DNA of 48,481 nucleotides from Natronomonas sp. CBA1123. GTDB lineage: Archaea > Halobacteriota > Halobacteria > Halobacteriales > Haloarculaceae. The DNA lies in NCBI RefSeq assembly GCF_009741925.1, contig NZ_WPCC01000025.1, positions 1-48,481 of the forward strand, given 5' to 3'. The translations under genes were made by a program, and so were the position numbers. Shown here piece by piece: positions 21,307 to 29,836 of the stretch. The notes under the pieces were generated by a model, which was not told where the DNA came from, searched no databases, and saw nothing but the letters and a program-made list of their open reading frames with translations. Position 1 is the stretch's first letter. Each line of letters starts with the position of its first letter.

Positions 21307-21723
21307 ATGAGCACAGAGGGAGAACAGCGAACGATTAGGTGTCTGGTGGCGAAGGTCGGCCTCGACGGCCACGACCGCGGCGCTCACGTCATCGCTCGGG
21401 CGTTTCGCGACGCCGGCTTCGAAGTGATTTACTCCGGACTGCACAAATCGCCGGACGAAATCGTCCAGGCGGCGGTTCAGGAGGACGTCGACGTCCTCGG
21501 CATCTCGATTCTGTCGGGTGCCCACGACACGCTCGTCCCGAAAATCATCGACGGGCTGAAAGAGTACGACGCCTTCGAGGACACCCTCGTGTTGGTCGGC
21601 GGCATCGTCCCCGACGACGACCGAGAGGAACTGTACGAACTGGGGGTCGCCGAAATCTTCGGTCCCGGTTCGTCGATGCAGGACACCATCGACTTCGTCC
21701 GCGAGAACGCCCCGGAACGATAG
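21307..21723 (+). CDS. Methylmalonyl-CoA mutase, cobalamin-binding (small) subunit
   Basis: A 138-residue B12-binding-fold protein. The cobalamin signature is KVGLDGHDRGAHVIARAF (DxHxxG, His as lower axial ligand near residue 22), followed by ISILSGAHDTLVPKI and GGIVPDDD and then the GPGSS loop that holds the nucleotide tail. Separate small subunits are normal in archaea, where the catalytic large subunit is encoded elsewhere. It helps convert methylmalonyl-CoA to succinyl-CoA in propionate and odd-chain or branched-chain catabolism. ATG 21307 is the start; an upstream ATG at 21262 only adds unrelated residues. The stop abuts the MeaB start directly, a functional pair. Confidence 0.94.
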   Translation: MSTEGEQRTIRCLVAKVGLDGHDRGAHVIARAFRDAGFEVIYSGLHKSPDEIVQAAVQEDVDVLGISILSGAHDTLVPKIIDGLKEYDAFEDTLVLVGGIVPDDDREELYELGVAEIFGPGSSMQDTIDFVRENAPER

Positions 21724-22761
21724 ATGACGGCGGAAGAGACGCTCATCGACGACTTGTTGGCGGGAAAACACCGCGCGCTCGCCCGCGTCATCACGAAAAT
21801 CGAGAACCGCAGTCCGGGGTATCGGGAACTCGTCTCCCAGCTCCACGAACACACCGGGAGCGCAGAAGTCGTCGGTATCACGGGCTCTCCGGGCGCCGGG
21901 AAGTCGACGCTCGTCGACAAGATGGCGGCCACGTACCGTGAGCGCGGCGAGACGGTCGGCGTCATCGCAATCGACCCGTCCTCGCCGTTTACCGGCGGCG
22001 CCGTGTTGGGCGACCGCATCCGGATGGCCTCGAACGTCGGCGACATGGACGTGTTCTTCCGGTCGATGTCGGCTCGAGGGTCCCTGGGCGGGCTCTCGAC
22101 GGCGACGACTGACGCCGTGAAAGCGCTCGACGCCTTCGGTAAGGACAGAATCATCGTCGAGACGGTCGGAGCCGGCCAGAACGAAATCGAAATCGTCAAA
22201 ACCGCCGACACGGTCGCCGTGTTGGTGCCACCGGGTTCCGGCGACGACGTACAGATGCTGAAGGCGGGCATCCTCGAAATCGCGGACATCTTCGTCGTCA
22301 ACAAGGCCGACATGGACGGCGCCGACCGCACGGTGAAGGAACTCCGGGAGATGATTCACATGCAAGACGCCGGTCCGATGGCCGGACACCACGGTGCCGA
22401 CGCCATCGAGTCCAGCGACGACACCGAAGACGATGACACGGGCTGGGAGCCCCAAATCGTCGAGACGGTGGCGAAAACCGGCGAAGGCGTCGAAGAGTTC
22501 CTCGAAACGCTCGAAAAACACGCCGTGTGGCTCGAGGAGACGGGCGAGTTGGAGGAACAAGCGCGCCAGCGATACGGCGCCGAAATTCGGACGCTGCTTC
22601 GGGAGGACACCGCCGACCTCATCGAAACCGAACTGGAGGCGAGAGGCGGTCTGGACGAGTACATCGACGCGGTGTTGGCTCGGGAGACGGACCCCTACAC
22701 GGTCGCCGACGAGGTCCTCGCGCCGCTGGCGGAGTGTGTCGAACGGCAACGGGACCGGTAG
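21724..22761 (+). CDS. meaB: MeaB/ArgK-type GTPase, methylmalonyl-CoA mutase chaperone
   Basis: A 345-residue SIMIBI G3E-family GTPase that protects and reloads adenosylcobalamin-dependent methylmalonyl-CoA mutase. Walker A is [14 protein letters not shown] (residues ~57-66). The Mg/switch region is [18 protein letters not shown], the metal-linked ETVGAGQNE is clear, and NKAD ([11 protein letters not shown]) confers guanine specificity. The acidic insert [14 protein letters not shown] is a halophilic trait. Its ATG follows the small mutase subunit's stop with no gap, so the two are one operon. A dimerisation arm is present at the C-terminus ([10 protein letters not shown] motif at the N-terminal side and [16 protein letters not shown] near the end). 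Confidence 0.94.
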   Translation: MTAEETLIDDLLAGKHRALARVITKIENRSPGYRELVSQLHEHTGSAEVVGITGSPGAGKSTLVDKMAATYRERGETVGVIAIDPSSPFTGGAVLGDRIRMASNVGDMDVFFRSMSARGSLGGLSTATTDAVKALDAFGKDRIIVETVGAGQNEIEIVKTADTVAVLVPPGSGDDVQMLKAGILEIADIFVVNKADMDGADRTVKELREMIHMQDAGPMAGHHGADAIESSDDTEDDDTGWEPQIVETVAKTGEGVEEFLETLEKHAVWLEETGELEEQARQRYGAEIRTLLREDTADLIETELEARGGLDEYIDAVLARETDPYTVADEVLAPLAECVERQRDR

Positions 22762-22817
22762 CCGCGAAGGTGGCCGAGGGCGGTAGTTCTAAGCGACGGT
22801 CGGCCCTGAATCGTCGT

Positions 22818-23738
22818 ATGAACCTGAAGCGACTGCTGGGCGGTACCGCCGTGGGTGTCGGCGTCGCCGCCGTCGGCAACCGACTGCTCCGCGGGGAGCG
22901 TTCGGACCTCGATCCGCCGCTCGGTCGACCGCTGTCGACGTACCGGTGGCGGGGGTTCGACATCGCCTACACCGAGGCCGGCGACGCCGAATCGCCCGAC
23001 CTCGTGTTGTTTCACGGCATCAACGCCGCCGGGTCGAGCCACGAGTTCCGGTACGTGGTCGACGCCCTGGCCGAGGAGTACCACGTCATCGCCCCGGACT
23101 TACCGGGGTTCGGCCACTCCGACCGGCCGCCGCTTCTGTACTCCGGAGCGTTGTACGTCGCGTTCGTCAGGGATTTCCTCGGGGACTGTGCCGACGACCC
23201 GACGGTACTGGCCTCGTCGCTGTCGGCAGCGTACACGGCCGTCGCCGCCACCGAAAGCGACCTCGGGGTCGAGTCGTTCGTGTTCGTCTGCCCGACGGCC
23301 TCGACGATACCAGGCCGGCGAACGTGGCTCCGGTCGCTGCTCCGCTCGCCCGTCGTCGGTGAGGGGTTGTACAACCTCCTCGTCTCGAAGCCCTCGATTC
23401 GGTACTTCCTCGTCGACCACGGGTTCGCACGGGAGTCGTCGATTACCGAGGAGTGGGTCGATTACGACTGGGCGACGGCGCATCAACCCGGCGCGCGGTT
23501 CGCACCCGCCTCCTTCGTGAGCGGCCTTCTGGACCTCGATGTCGACCTCGGGGCGACGCTCGCGAAACTCGACGTGCCGACGACTATCGTCTGGGGTCGG
23601 GATGCAGAGTTACCGCCGTTGTCGACCGGTCGGACGCTCGCGGAGACGGCCGAAGCACGGCTCGTGGTCTTCGACGACGCAGACCTCCTACCACACGCCG
23701 AACACCCTGAAGCGTTCGTCGATTTCTTCACCGACTAG
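22818..23738 (+). CDS. Alpha/beta-fold hydrolase
   Basis: A 306-residue alpha/beta hydrolase. The oxyanion/HG region is [13 protein letters not shown], the strand-turn [10 protein letters not shown] is typical, and the nucleophile elbow appears as [12 protein letters not shown], in which the usual Gly-X-Ser-X-Gly glycines are replaced (Ser-Leu-Ser-Ala-Ala). The acid lies in [10 protein letters not shown] and the catalytic His in LLPHAEHPE. The N-terminal ~20 residues ([19 protein letters not shown]) are hydrophobic and may anchor it in the membrane. The substrate is unknown. It starts 57 bases after MeaB, and its last four bases overlap the end of the convergent receiver-domain gene. Confidence 0.83.
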   Translation: MNLKRLLGGTAVGVGVAAVGNRLLRGERSDLDPPLGRPLSTYRWRGFDIAYTEAGDAESPDLVLFHGINAAGSSHEFRYVVDALAEEYHVIAPDLPGFGHSDRPPLLYSGALYVAFVRDFLGDCADDPTVLASSLSAAYTAVAATESDLGVESFVFVCPTASTIPGRRTWLRSLLRSPVVGEGLYNLLVSKPSIRYFLVDHGFARESSITEEWVDYDWATAHQPGARFAPASFVSGLLDLDVDLGATLAKLDVPTTIVWGRDAELPPLSTGRTLAETAEARLVVFDDADLLPHAEHPEAFVDFFTD

Positions 23739-24760
23739 GAGAGTTCTACGGACACCGGGACCGCCGACGGTGGGTCCCGCTCCAGCAGTTCCTCGATAGC
23801 TTCCAGTTCCGCACGGAGCCCGTCCTCGTCGCCGCTCTCGAGGGCCGCGTGAGCCGCTTCGAGACGGCTTCGAGCCGAGCGAACCGCCTCCTCGCGGTCG
23901 CGGGCCCACTCGCTCGTGAGTTCGTGGCCGAGCCAGTCGGCGAGCAACTCGACGAACGCCCGTTCCCAGCCGCTGAACTCGCCGCGACCGCTACGGCTAC
24001 AGAAACACAGCGTCCCGTAGCGCTCGTCGCCGACGTAGACGGGCGCGCCGATGTAGCTGTTGAATCCCTCATCGGAGGGTTCAGCCGACGCCTCGGCAGT
24101 GACGGCGACGGCCCCGCTGCCGTCGAGCGTCGGGTCCCCGATGTCGTCCGCGAACGGTATCTCGCCGTCCGTCGGGAACGGAAGCGTCCCCTCGACGCTT
24201 TCGACGACGACCTCGGTGTTGCCGTCGGAGCCTTGCAGAAACGCACCGTATTCGATTTCGAGCGTCTCGTTCCCCAGCGACAGCAACCCCTCGACGGGCG
24301 TCGAGACACTGTCGATAACCGTTCGAGCGAGGTTTCGAAGCGCCGCTTCCCGGCGGCTGGCTTCGGCCTCGGCGCGGTACCGCGCCGCCGCGTTCTCGAT
24401 GCGGTTGGCGAGGACGCGCCACTGCTCGCCACCGCGACGCTTCCGGAAGTAGTCGGTGACGCCCTCGGAGACGGCCTCACTGGCGATTTCCTCGCTCCCC
24501 CGGGCGGTAAACAGGATGAACGGGATGTCGGGTTCCATCTGCCGGACGTATCGGAGGAGTTCGAGACCGGTCATCTCCGGCATGTGGTAGTCGCTGACGA
24601 CACAGTCGATTCCGCCGTCATCGACTGCCTCGAGTGCCTCGTTGGGGTCCGTCTCGACCCGGATGGAGAACTCCTCGCGAAGTTCGCCGAGTTGATTTGC
24701 CATCAGGTCGGCGAGGGAGGGGTCGTCGTCGACGAGGAGAACCCGAATAGAGGCAGCCAT
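23735..24760 (-). CDS. Response regulator: receiver plus GAF domains
   Basis: A 341-residue signalling protein. Residues ~5-125 are a receiver domain with the acidic pocket VDDDP, phospho-acceptor Asp57 in [12 protein letters not shown], and the conserved Thr and Lys sites in LFTARG and DYFRK. Residues ~140-290 form a GAF-like domain ([20 protein letters not shown] is characteristic). The rest is an acidic coiled helix. There is no DNA-binding or kinase domain, so output probably passes to a partner. Start ATG 24760 ([14 protein letters not shown]) is preferred to the upstream ATG at 24802. No cognate kinase is adjacent. Confidence 0.9.
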   Translation of the reverse strand: MAASIRVLLVDDDPSLADLMANQLGELREEFSIRVETDPNEALEAVDDGGIDCVVSDYHMPEMTGLELLRYVRQMEPDIPFILFTARGSEEIASEAVSEGVTDYFRKRRGGEQWRVLANRIENAAARYRAEAEASRREAALRNLARTVIDSVSTPVEGLLSLGNETLEIEYGAFLQGSDGNTEVVVESVEGTLPFPTDGEIPFADDIGDPTLDGSGAVAVTAEASAEPSDEGFNSYIGAPVYVGDERYGTLCFCSRSGRGEFSGWERAFVELLADWLGHELTSEWARDREEAVRSARSRLEAAHAALESGDEDGLRAELEAIEELLERDPPSAVPVSVELS

Positions 24761-24824
24761 GCCAGTTAGGTCGGGATACGCGGGATTAACGTTTCGGTCC
24801 AACTCACCGTCCGTGGACCGGGCC

Positions 24825-25208
24825 CTACCGTGGCCTGAACGTCACGACGCGCTCGCCCTCCGTCGCCGTCTCCTCGACGTCGACGCCGACGACGAACCCC
24901 GGACCGGGCTCGTCGTCGGTACCGCGAACGACACCGGTGAGACGGACCGGGCCGAAGTCGACGATAGCGGTGACGTAGGGCGCGTCGTCGGCGAACTGCG
25001 GGCCGGGGACCGACACCGTCGTCGCCGCCACCACCTCGCCTGCATCGGGAAGCGGTTCGTCGGTGAGGTCACGGCTGCCACACTCCGGGCAGACCCGCCG
25101 CGGCGGCAGCGACCCGTGCCCTTCCGGACACGCGAGATAGTAGCCCTCGCCGTCTTCGATGGCGTCGAGGAGGTTGTCGTAGCCGTTGTGGCGCATTTCG
25201 ATGCTCAT
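24825..25208 (-). CDS. Zn-ribbon/OB-fold (DUF35) acyl-CoA partner protein
   Basis: A 127-residue protein with an N-terminal rubredoxin-like zinc ribbon (YYLACPEGHG and VCPECGSRD) and a C-terminal OB fold (VVAATTVSVPGPQFADDAPY, VTAIVDFG). In archaea these proteins bind acyl-CoA thioesters and bridge thiolase with partner enzymes. The first metal pair is C-x3-H rather than the more usual CxxC. It begins 4 bases inside the end of the thiolase gene (ATGA overlap), which makes the two an obligate pair. No HMG-CoA synthase gene is near, unlike the well-studied archaeal thiolase/HMGCS/OB complex, so this pair may act in a different acyl-CoA pathway. Confidence 0.9.
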   Translation of the reverse strand: MSIEMRHNGYDNLLDAIEDGEGYYLACPEGHGSLPPRRVCPECGSRDLTDEPLPDAGEVVAATTVSVPGPQFADDAPYVTAIVDFGPVRLTGVVRGTDDEPGPGFVVGVDVEETATEGERVVTFRPR

Positions 25209-26383
25209 GCGTCCACCTCCGTCGTCCGCTCGAGGACGTGAACGGTTGCCGTCGCGACCGTCCCACCGGCGTTGTGTGCGATGCCAACGGACGGGTCGTC
25301 GAGGGCGTCCGACCGGGCGTGAGTGCCGGCGAGCAGTTTGGTGAGTTCGGCGATTTGTGCGACGCCGGTCGCACCGACCGGGTGGCCTTTCGCCTTCAGT
25401 CCGCCCGAGAGGTTCACCGGAATCGACCCGTCGCGAGTCGTCTTGCCGTCCTTCGCCGCCGTCAGCCCCTCACCGGGCTCGAAGAAGCCCAGCGACTCCG
25501 TCGCGAGAACCTCCGCGATGGTGAAACAATCGTGGACCTCCGCACAGTCGACATCCTCGGCGGTGATGCCCGCCTCGGCGTAGGCCGTCTCGGCGGCGGT
25601 TTCGGCGGCCGGCGTCCGGTACAGCGACTCTCGGTCCTGTAAGGCGAGGTTGTCCGTTCCCTGTCCGGTTCCCGTCACGGTGACCGGTGCATCGAGGTCG
25701 TGGTCGGCCGCGAAGGACTCGCTGGTCAACACGACGGCGGCGGCGCCGTCCGAGATGGGACAGGCGTCGTAGAGGCCGAGCGGCGAGGCGACGCGGGGGG
25801 CCTCCAGGGCGTCCTCGACGGTGATAGCCGACTGGAAGTGGGCCTTCTCGTTGACGACTGCGTTGTCGTGGTTCTTCACCGCGATGTGTGCGAGGTCGTC
25901 CGCATCGGCGTCGTAGGCGTCGAGATACGCCGACGCCATCAGCGCGTAGGCGCCGGGGAACGTCATCCCGGCTTTGATTTCATAGAGGTCGTCGGCGGCG
26001 ATGGAGAGGCCGTCGGTCGCGCCGGCGGTTCCCATGTCGGTCATCCGCTCGGTGCCGCCGACCAACACCGCGTCGGCTTCGCCGTTGCGGACGGCTTGTA
26101 CCGCCGCGCGGACGGCGGTACCGCCGGAGGCACACGCCGCCTCGAAGCGCGTCGCGGGGGCGTCGATGCCGACGGCCTCGGCGAAGAGCGGGGCTTGATG
26201 GCCCTGATGTTCCGCCAACTCGCCCATGAAATTGCCGTAGTACAGTTCTTCGATGTCGTCGGGGTCGAGTTGAGCGTCTTCGAGTGCGTCGATACCGGCC
26301 TCCGCGAAGAGGTCTCGGCCCGTCCGGCCGGCGTGTTCGCCGAACGCCGTCATTCCCGTGCCAGCTATGCGTACGTTCGCCAT
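25205..26383 (-). CDS. Thiolase family protein (SCP2-type, acetyl-CoA C-acyltransferase-like)
   Basis: A 392-residue thiolase. The acylated Cys is in RFEAACASGGTAVRAAV (~residue 85). The His-bearing motif appears as EVHDCFTIAEVLATE and the substrate loop is KGHPVGATGVAQIAE. The C-terminus reads AHNAGGTVATATVHVLER, so the last-motif Cys of classical biosynthetic thiolases is absent and the protein belongs to the SCP2-like branch, which pairs with OB-fold DUF35 proteins. It should catalyse thiolytic or Claisen acyl-CoA chemistry in the cytoplasm. It overlaps its OB partner by 4 bases. Role in beta-oxidation or branched-chain catabolism is likely but not provable here. Confidence 0.92.
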   Translation of the reverse strand: MANVRIAGTGMTAFGEHAGRTGRDLFAEAGIDALEDAQLDPDDIEELYYGNFMGELAEHQGHQAPLFAEAVGIDAPATRFEAACASGGTAVRAAVQAVRNGEADAVLVGGTERMTDMGTAGATDGLSIAADDLYEIKAGMTFPGAYALMASAYLDAYDADADDLAHIAVKNHDNAVVNEKAHFQSAITVEDALEAPRVASPLGLYDACPISDGAAAVVLTSESFAADHDLDAPVTVTGTGQGTDNLALQDRESLYRTPAAETAAETAYAEAGITAEDVDCAEVHDCFTIAEVLATESLGFFEPGEGLTAAKDGKTTRDGSIPVNLSGGLKAKGHPVGATGVAQIAELTKLLAGTHARSDALDDPSVGIAHNAGGTVATATVHVLERTTEVDA

Positions 26384-26446
26384 ACCGGAAATCTCTCGGT
26401 TTCACTTAACCACCTGCCGAAGCCGGCAACATCGGCAGCGACTCGC

Positions 26447-26716
26447 TCACATCCCCATATCGGCCGCCGCCTCGGGTATCGGGAGGTCCGCCACGGCCAC
26501 TCCGAGGAGTTCCGCGGCGTGGTCCAGCGCCATGTCGAACCCGTAGTAGCGTTCGAGTTCGTCGCCGTCGACGGTCGGTCGGACCTTCAACATCGCATAC
26601 CCCTCGACGTTCTGTGCGACGACCGCCGTCCGGCCGTCGGCGTCGAATTCGAGCAGGCGCTCTTCGTCGGTTTCGCGGTACTGGGCGGTAATCCCGTCGG
26701 CCTCGGCCGTCGACAT
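26447..26716 (-). CDS. Small conserved haloarchaeal protein of unknown function (89 aa)
   Basis: An 89-residue acidic protein starting at ATG 26716 (MSTAEADGITAQYRETDEER). The longer frame from 26803 would run through the divergent gene's promoter and is unlikely. The body (LLEFDADGRTAVVAQNVEGY, then MLKVRPTVDGDELERYYGFD) has strand-strand-helix character, with a C-terminal helix LDHAAELLGV. It has no cysteine, metal or nucleotide motif. It is divergent from the KaiC-like ATPase gene, with a clear TATA box for the latter between them. I do not recognise a function. Confidence 0.72.
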   Translation of the reverse strand: MSTAEADGITAQYRETDEERLLEFDADGRTAVVAQNVEGYAMLKVRPTVDGDELERYYGFDMALDHAAELLGVAVADLPIPEAAADMGM

Positions 26717-26771
26717 ATCCACGTGTAGGCGGTCGGCGTATGCGAAACTACCGGTCGAAAGCCAGCGTACT

Positions 26772-26778
26772 TTTATAC
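26772..26778 (+). promoter_or_regulatory. TATA-like box of the KaiC-like ATPase gene
   Basis: TTTATAC 25-31 bases before ATG 26803; also a GGTGA purine stretch just upstream of the start. Confidence 0.5.
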
Positions 26779-26802
26779 AGATTCGGTTCGACCCGGTGAA
26801 CA

Positions 26803-28284
26803 ATGACGGATGTCGACACCGGGAAAGCGGCGACGGGAGATGCGGTTCTCGACCGAATGCTGCAGGGCGGGATTCCCCGAAACCGAACCGTTCTCGTCCG
26901 CGGCGGTCCCGGTACAGGCAAGACGACGTTCGGCATGCAGTTCCTGCAGGAGGGACTGGAAAACGGCGAGCGGTGTCTGTTCGTCAGCACCGAACAGACC
27001 CAATCGGAGCTCCGTGACTCCTTTGCGGAGTTCGAGTTCGACCTCGACCACGAGGAACTCGCGGTAACGACGCTCCATGCGGTGCCGGACGACGGCGATG
27101 GCAGCGGTCGACGCCTCAAACTTCGGACCCTGGAGGGCAACAGCACCATCGACGAACGGGACGTTCCGCTCACCGAGCAGAACGTGGCGCGGCACTTCCA
27201 GGCGGCGGCCGGGTGTGACCGCCTCGTCTTCGACAGCATCTCGGCGCTTCAGGTCCTCGGTGACAACCGGGAACTGTTCCGCCGGGAACTGCTGGAACTC
27301 ATCCAACTGTTCACGAAGGACCTCGGCGCGACCGCGCTGTTCACCGCCGAAGATATCGACGACCGGGTCCTCGATTTCACGACCCACGGCGTCATCGAAC
27401 TCCGCCGGGAGCGCGTCAACGGCGACCCCCACAGATTCCTCGAGATTACGAAGATGCGGGGTGTCGACCACGACACCCGCACCGTCGAGGCGGAAATCGA
27501 AAGCGGCGGCGTCCGGTGTGCCCCCTCCCGGCGCTCCCAACCGCCCGAACTGAAGACCCACAAACACACCTCTATCGGCATCGACGGCCTCGACAGTCTC
27601 TGTGGCGGCGGGTTGGCCACCGGCACCGGCGTGCTCTTCGAACACGACGGCCACGCCAACATGACCGCACTGTTCGGCGCGATGATGCACGCCGCTCTCG
27701 ATAAGGGGTACAGCATCGTCCTCGTCCCGACGATTCGGATGCGCCCGGACAGCGTCCGAACCATCCTGGAGGGCCACGACCAGAGCCTCGATTCCCTCCT
27801 CGACGACGACCGACTGTTCGTCATCGACATGATTGGCGCGTGGGACGAAACCGAGGACAACGTCTTCGGCGCCCGCGAGTCGGCGACGGGCGTCCGGTCG
27901 ATACTCGACGCGATAGCCGAGCGGGCCGGCGACACGCCCAGGTTCTCGCTCATCAACGCCGACGCGATGGTCAACACCCTCGGCACCGACGACGCCCGCG
28001 CCGTCCGATACGCCCAGGAGGCCCACTGGCTCCGTTCGGACGACTTGCTCGTCCACGTCCACAACCCGAACGTTACCGGCGACCGCATCACGGGCTTCTA
28101 CACGAACGCCGCCGAGCAGGTGTTGCGAACGTGGATTACCGACAATGGGCTACAGTACGTCTCGCTGAAAAAATCGCCCTGTGGGTTCGTCGGCACCACG
28201 TCACTGGTCGAGTACACGACCGAACACCCCTTCCTCCGCGTCCAGGACCCGCCAGAGGAGCGGGAGAATCCCTACGCCGAATAA
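26803..28284 (+). CDS. KaiC-like RecA-superfamily ATPase with degenerate second domain
   Basis: A 493-residue protein with two KaiC-type domains. Domain 1 (residues ~8-235) has a full Walker A (GGPGTGKTT, 34-42), STEQTQSELR after the second strand and Walker B in RLVFDSISALQ (141-144). Domain 2 (~250-493; GIDGLDSLCGGGLATGTG) has FEHDGHANMTA where a Walker A would be, so it no longer binds a P-loop nucleotide. Its other strands remain (VLVPTIRMRPDSVR, LFVIDMIGAWDE). Haloarchaeal KaiC homologues are tied to signalling rather than circadian clocks as far as is known. A small HTH gene follows 37 bases downstream in the same direction; a regulator pair is possible. Confidence 0.87.
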   Translation: MTDVDTGKAATGDAVLDRMLQGGIPRNRTVLVRGGPGTGKTTFGMQFLQEGLENGERCLFVSTEQTQSELRDSFAEFEFDLDHEELAVTTLHAVPDDGDGSGRRLKLRTLEGNSTIDERDVPLTEQNVARHFQAAAGCDRLVFDSISALQVLGDNRELFRRELLELIQLFTKDLGATALFTAEDIDDRVLDFTTHGVIELRRERVNGDPHRFLEITKMRGVDHDTRTVEAEIESGGVRCAPSRRSQPPELKTHKHTSIGIDGLDSLCGGGLATGTGVLFEHDGHANMTALFGAMMHAALDKGYSIVLVPTIRMRPDSVRTILEGHDQSLDSLLDDDRLFVIDMIGAWDETEDNVFGARESATGVRSILDAIAERAGDTPRFSLINADAMVNTLGTDDARAVRYAQEAHWLRSDDLLVHVHNPNVTGDRITGFYTNAAEQVLRTWITDNGLQYVSLKKSPCGFVGTTSLVEYTTEHPFLRVQDPPEERENPYAE

Positions 28285-28321
28285 TCGAGAGGCCTTTTCC
28301 CTCCGGGCCGAAGGACCGTTC

Positions 28322-28591
28322 ATGGAGTGGCTCACGAGCGGCCTCCGCCGCGACATCTGCGTGCTGCTGTACGGCGACGAACGGCGCGCCCAACAGCTAA
28401 AATCCGACCTCGAAACCCACTACGACCGCCGGGTTCCCCCGGAGCGGTTCTACGGCGCACTGGAGCAACTGGAATCGAAGGGGTTCGTAGAGAAGCGCGT
28501 CGACGGACTGGAGGACCTGTACTCGCTGACCGACGGCGGACGGACGGGCGTCGAAGCCCAGTTCGAGTGGATGGCCGAGCGAGTCGAGTGA
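28322..28591 (+). CDS. Small winged-HTH (PadR-like) regulator
   Basis: An 89-residue single-domain winged helix: MEWLTSGLRRDICVLLYG, then QLKSDLETHYDRRVPPERFYGALEQLESKGFVEKRVDGLEDLYSLTDG broken into helix-helix-wing segments. The helix2-turn-helix3 resembles PadR/ArsR-type folds that regulate by homodimerising. It starts at ATG 28322, 37 bases after the KaiC-like gene, and ends 15 bases from the convergent acyl-CoA dehydrogenase stop. It probably responds to a signal relayed by the ATPase upstream; this is inference from position. Confidence 0.83.
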   Translation: MEWLTSGLRRDICVLLYGDERRAQQLKSDLETHYDRRVPPERFYGALEQLESKGFVEKRVDGLEDLYSLTDGGRTGVEAQFEWMAERVE

Positions 28592-28606
28592 CCGAACGCG
28601 AGTCGC

Positions 28607-29749
28607 TCAGTCCAACAGTTCGTTGGCGATGGTGTTGCGCAGGACTTCGCTGGTGCCCTCGTAAATCTCGTTGAGTTTGGCGTCGCGGTAAAACCGCTCC
28701 GCGGGGAAGTCCTTCGTGTAGCCGTAGCCGCCGTGAATCTGGATGCCCTCGTTTGCGACCTCACGGGAGACCTCGGAGGCATGCAGTTTCGCCTGGGCGG
28801 CCTCCTTGACGAAGTTCTCGCCGCGAATCTTCTTGTCGGCCGCCGAGTGCATCAGCAGGCGGGCCGCACGGGTCTGGGTGTCCATGTCGGCGAGTTTGTG
28901 CTGGATGGACTGGAAGTCGGAAATCGGCTGGTCGAACTGCTCGCGGTCCTGGCTGTACTCGAGGGCGGCATCGAGCGCCGCCTGAGCGATGCCTACCGAC
29001 CGGGCAGCGATGGTGATGCGGCCGCCGTTGAGCGTCTTCAGCGCGTGGACGAAGCCACGACCCTCCTCGCCGAGGCGGCGCGACTCCGGGATGGTGAGGT
29101 TGTCGAAGCGCAACTCGGCGGTCGGACAGCCCTTGTCGCCGAGTTTGTCCTCCGTGCCCTCGACGATGAAGCCGTCGTCCTCCTCGGGACGGACGATGAA
29201 CGAGGAGATGCCCTTGTTGCCCGCCTCGGGGTCGGTCTTGGCGAACACCGTGACCGTGTTCGCGACCGAGCCGTTGGAAATCCACAGTTTGCCGCCGTCG
29301 ATGACGTACTCGTCGCCGACCTTCTCTGCGGTCGTCTCCATGGCCGGCACGTCGCTTCCGGCACCGGGTTCCGACAGCGCAAAGGCACCGATGTCCTCAC
29401 CTTCCGCCAGCGGCGTCAGGAACTCCTCCTTCTGGGATTCGTCGCCGAACGCGTAAATCATGTTGCCCGCAAGCGAGATGTGGGCGGCGACGATGGTCCC
29501 GAGGCCGCCGGAGCCGCGTGAAATCTCCTCCAACGCGGCGGGGTAGGCGTGGTAGTCGAGACCCGCACCGCCGTACTCCTCGGGGAACGGCATCCCCATC
29601 AGTCCGAGGTCGGCGAGTTCCTCGACGAGCTCCCACGGGAACTCGTCGTCGTGGTCGATGTCGTCGGCGACGGGGACGACTTCCTCGTCGACGAAGTCGG
29701 ACACCATGTCCGTGACCTGCTTCTGTTCCGCCGTGAAACTGAAGTCCAT
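28607..29749 (-). CDS. Acyl-CoA dehydrogenase
   Basis: A 380-residue FAD flavoprotein that oxidises acyl-CoA to trans-2-enoyl-CoA, the first step of beta-oxidation. FAD/substrate-binding motifs are GAFALSEPGAGSDVPAM and WISNGSVANTVTVFAKTD. The catalytic Glu sits in AKLNEIYEGTSEVLRNTI near the C-terminus and the C-terminal FAD motif IQIHGGYGYTKDFPAERF is clear. ATG 29749 (MDFSFTAEQKQVTDM) is the right start; eight residues upstream are extension only. Its electrons would pass to an ETF not encoded here. It is followed on the chromosome by the 3-hydroxyacyl-CoA dehydrogenase gene on the same strand, upstream by 87 bases. Confidence 0.94.
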   Translation of the reverse strand: MDFSFTAEQKQVTDMVSDFVDEEVVPVADDIDHDDEFPWELVEELADLGLMGMPFPEEYGGAGLDYHAYPAALEEISRGSGGLGTIVAAHISLAGNMIYAFGDESQKEEFLTPLAEGEDIGAFALSEPGAGSDVPAMETTAEKVGDEYVIDGGKLWISNGSVANTVTVFAKTDPEAGNKGISSFIVRPEEDDGFIVEGTEDKLGDKGCPTAELRFDNLTIPESRRLGEEGRGFVHALKTLNGGRITIAARSVGIAQAALDAALEYSQDREQFDQPISDFQSIQHKLADMDTQTRAARLLMHSAADKKIRGENFVKEAAQAKLHASEVSREVANEGIQIHGGYGYTKDFPAERFYRDAKLNEIYEGTSEVLRNTIANELLD

Positions 29750-29836
29750 ACACACAGGTACGGCCGTCTCCACTTTATGCTTCCTCTATCGGCGTTCTCA
29801 CGTGTCGATTTCGCTCGCGAGCCATCCTGCGACCCG

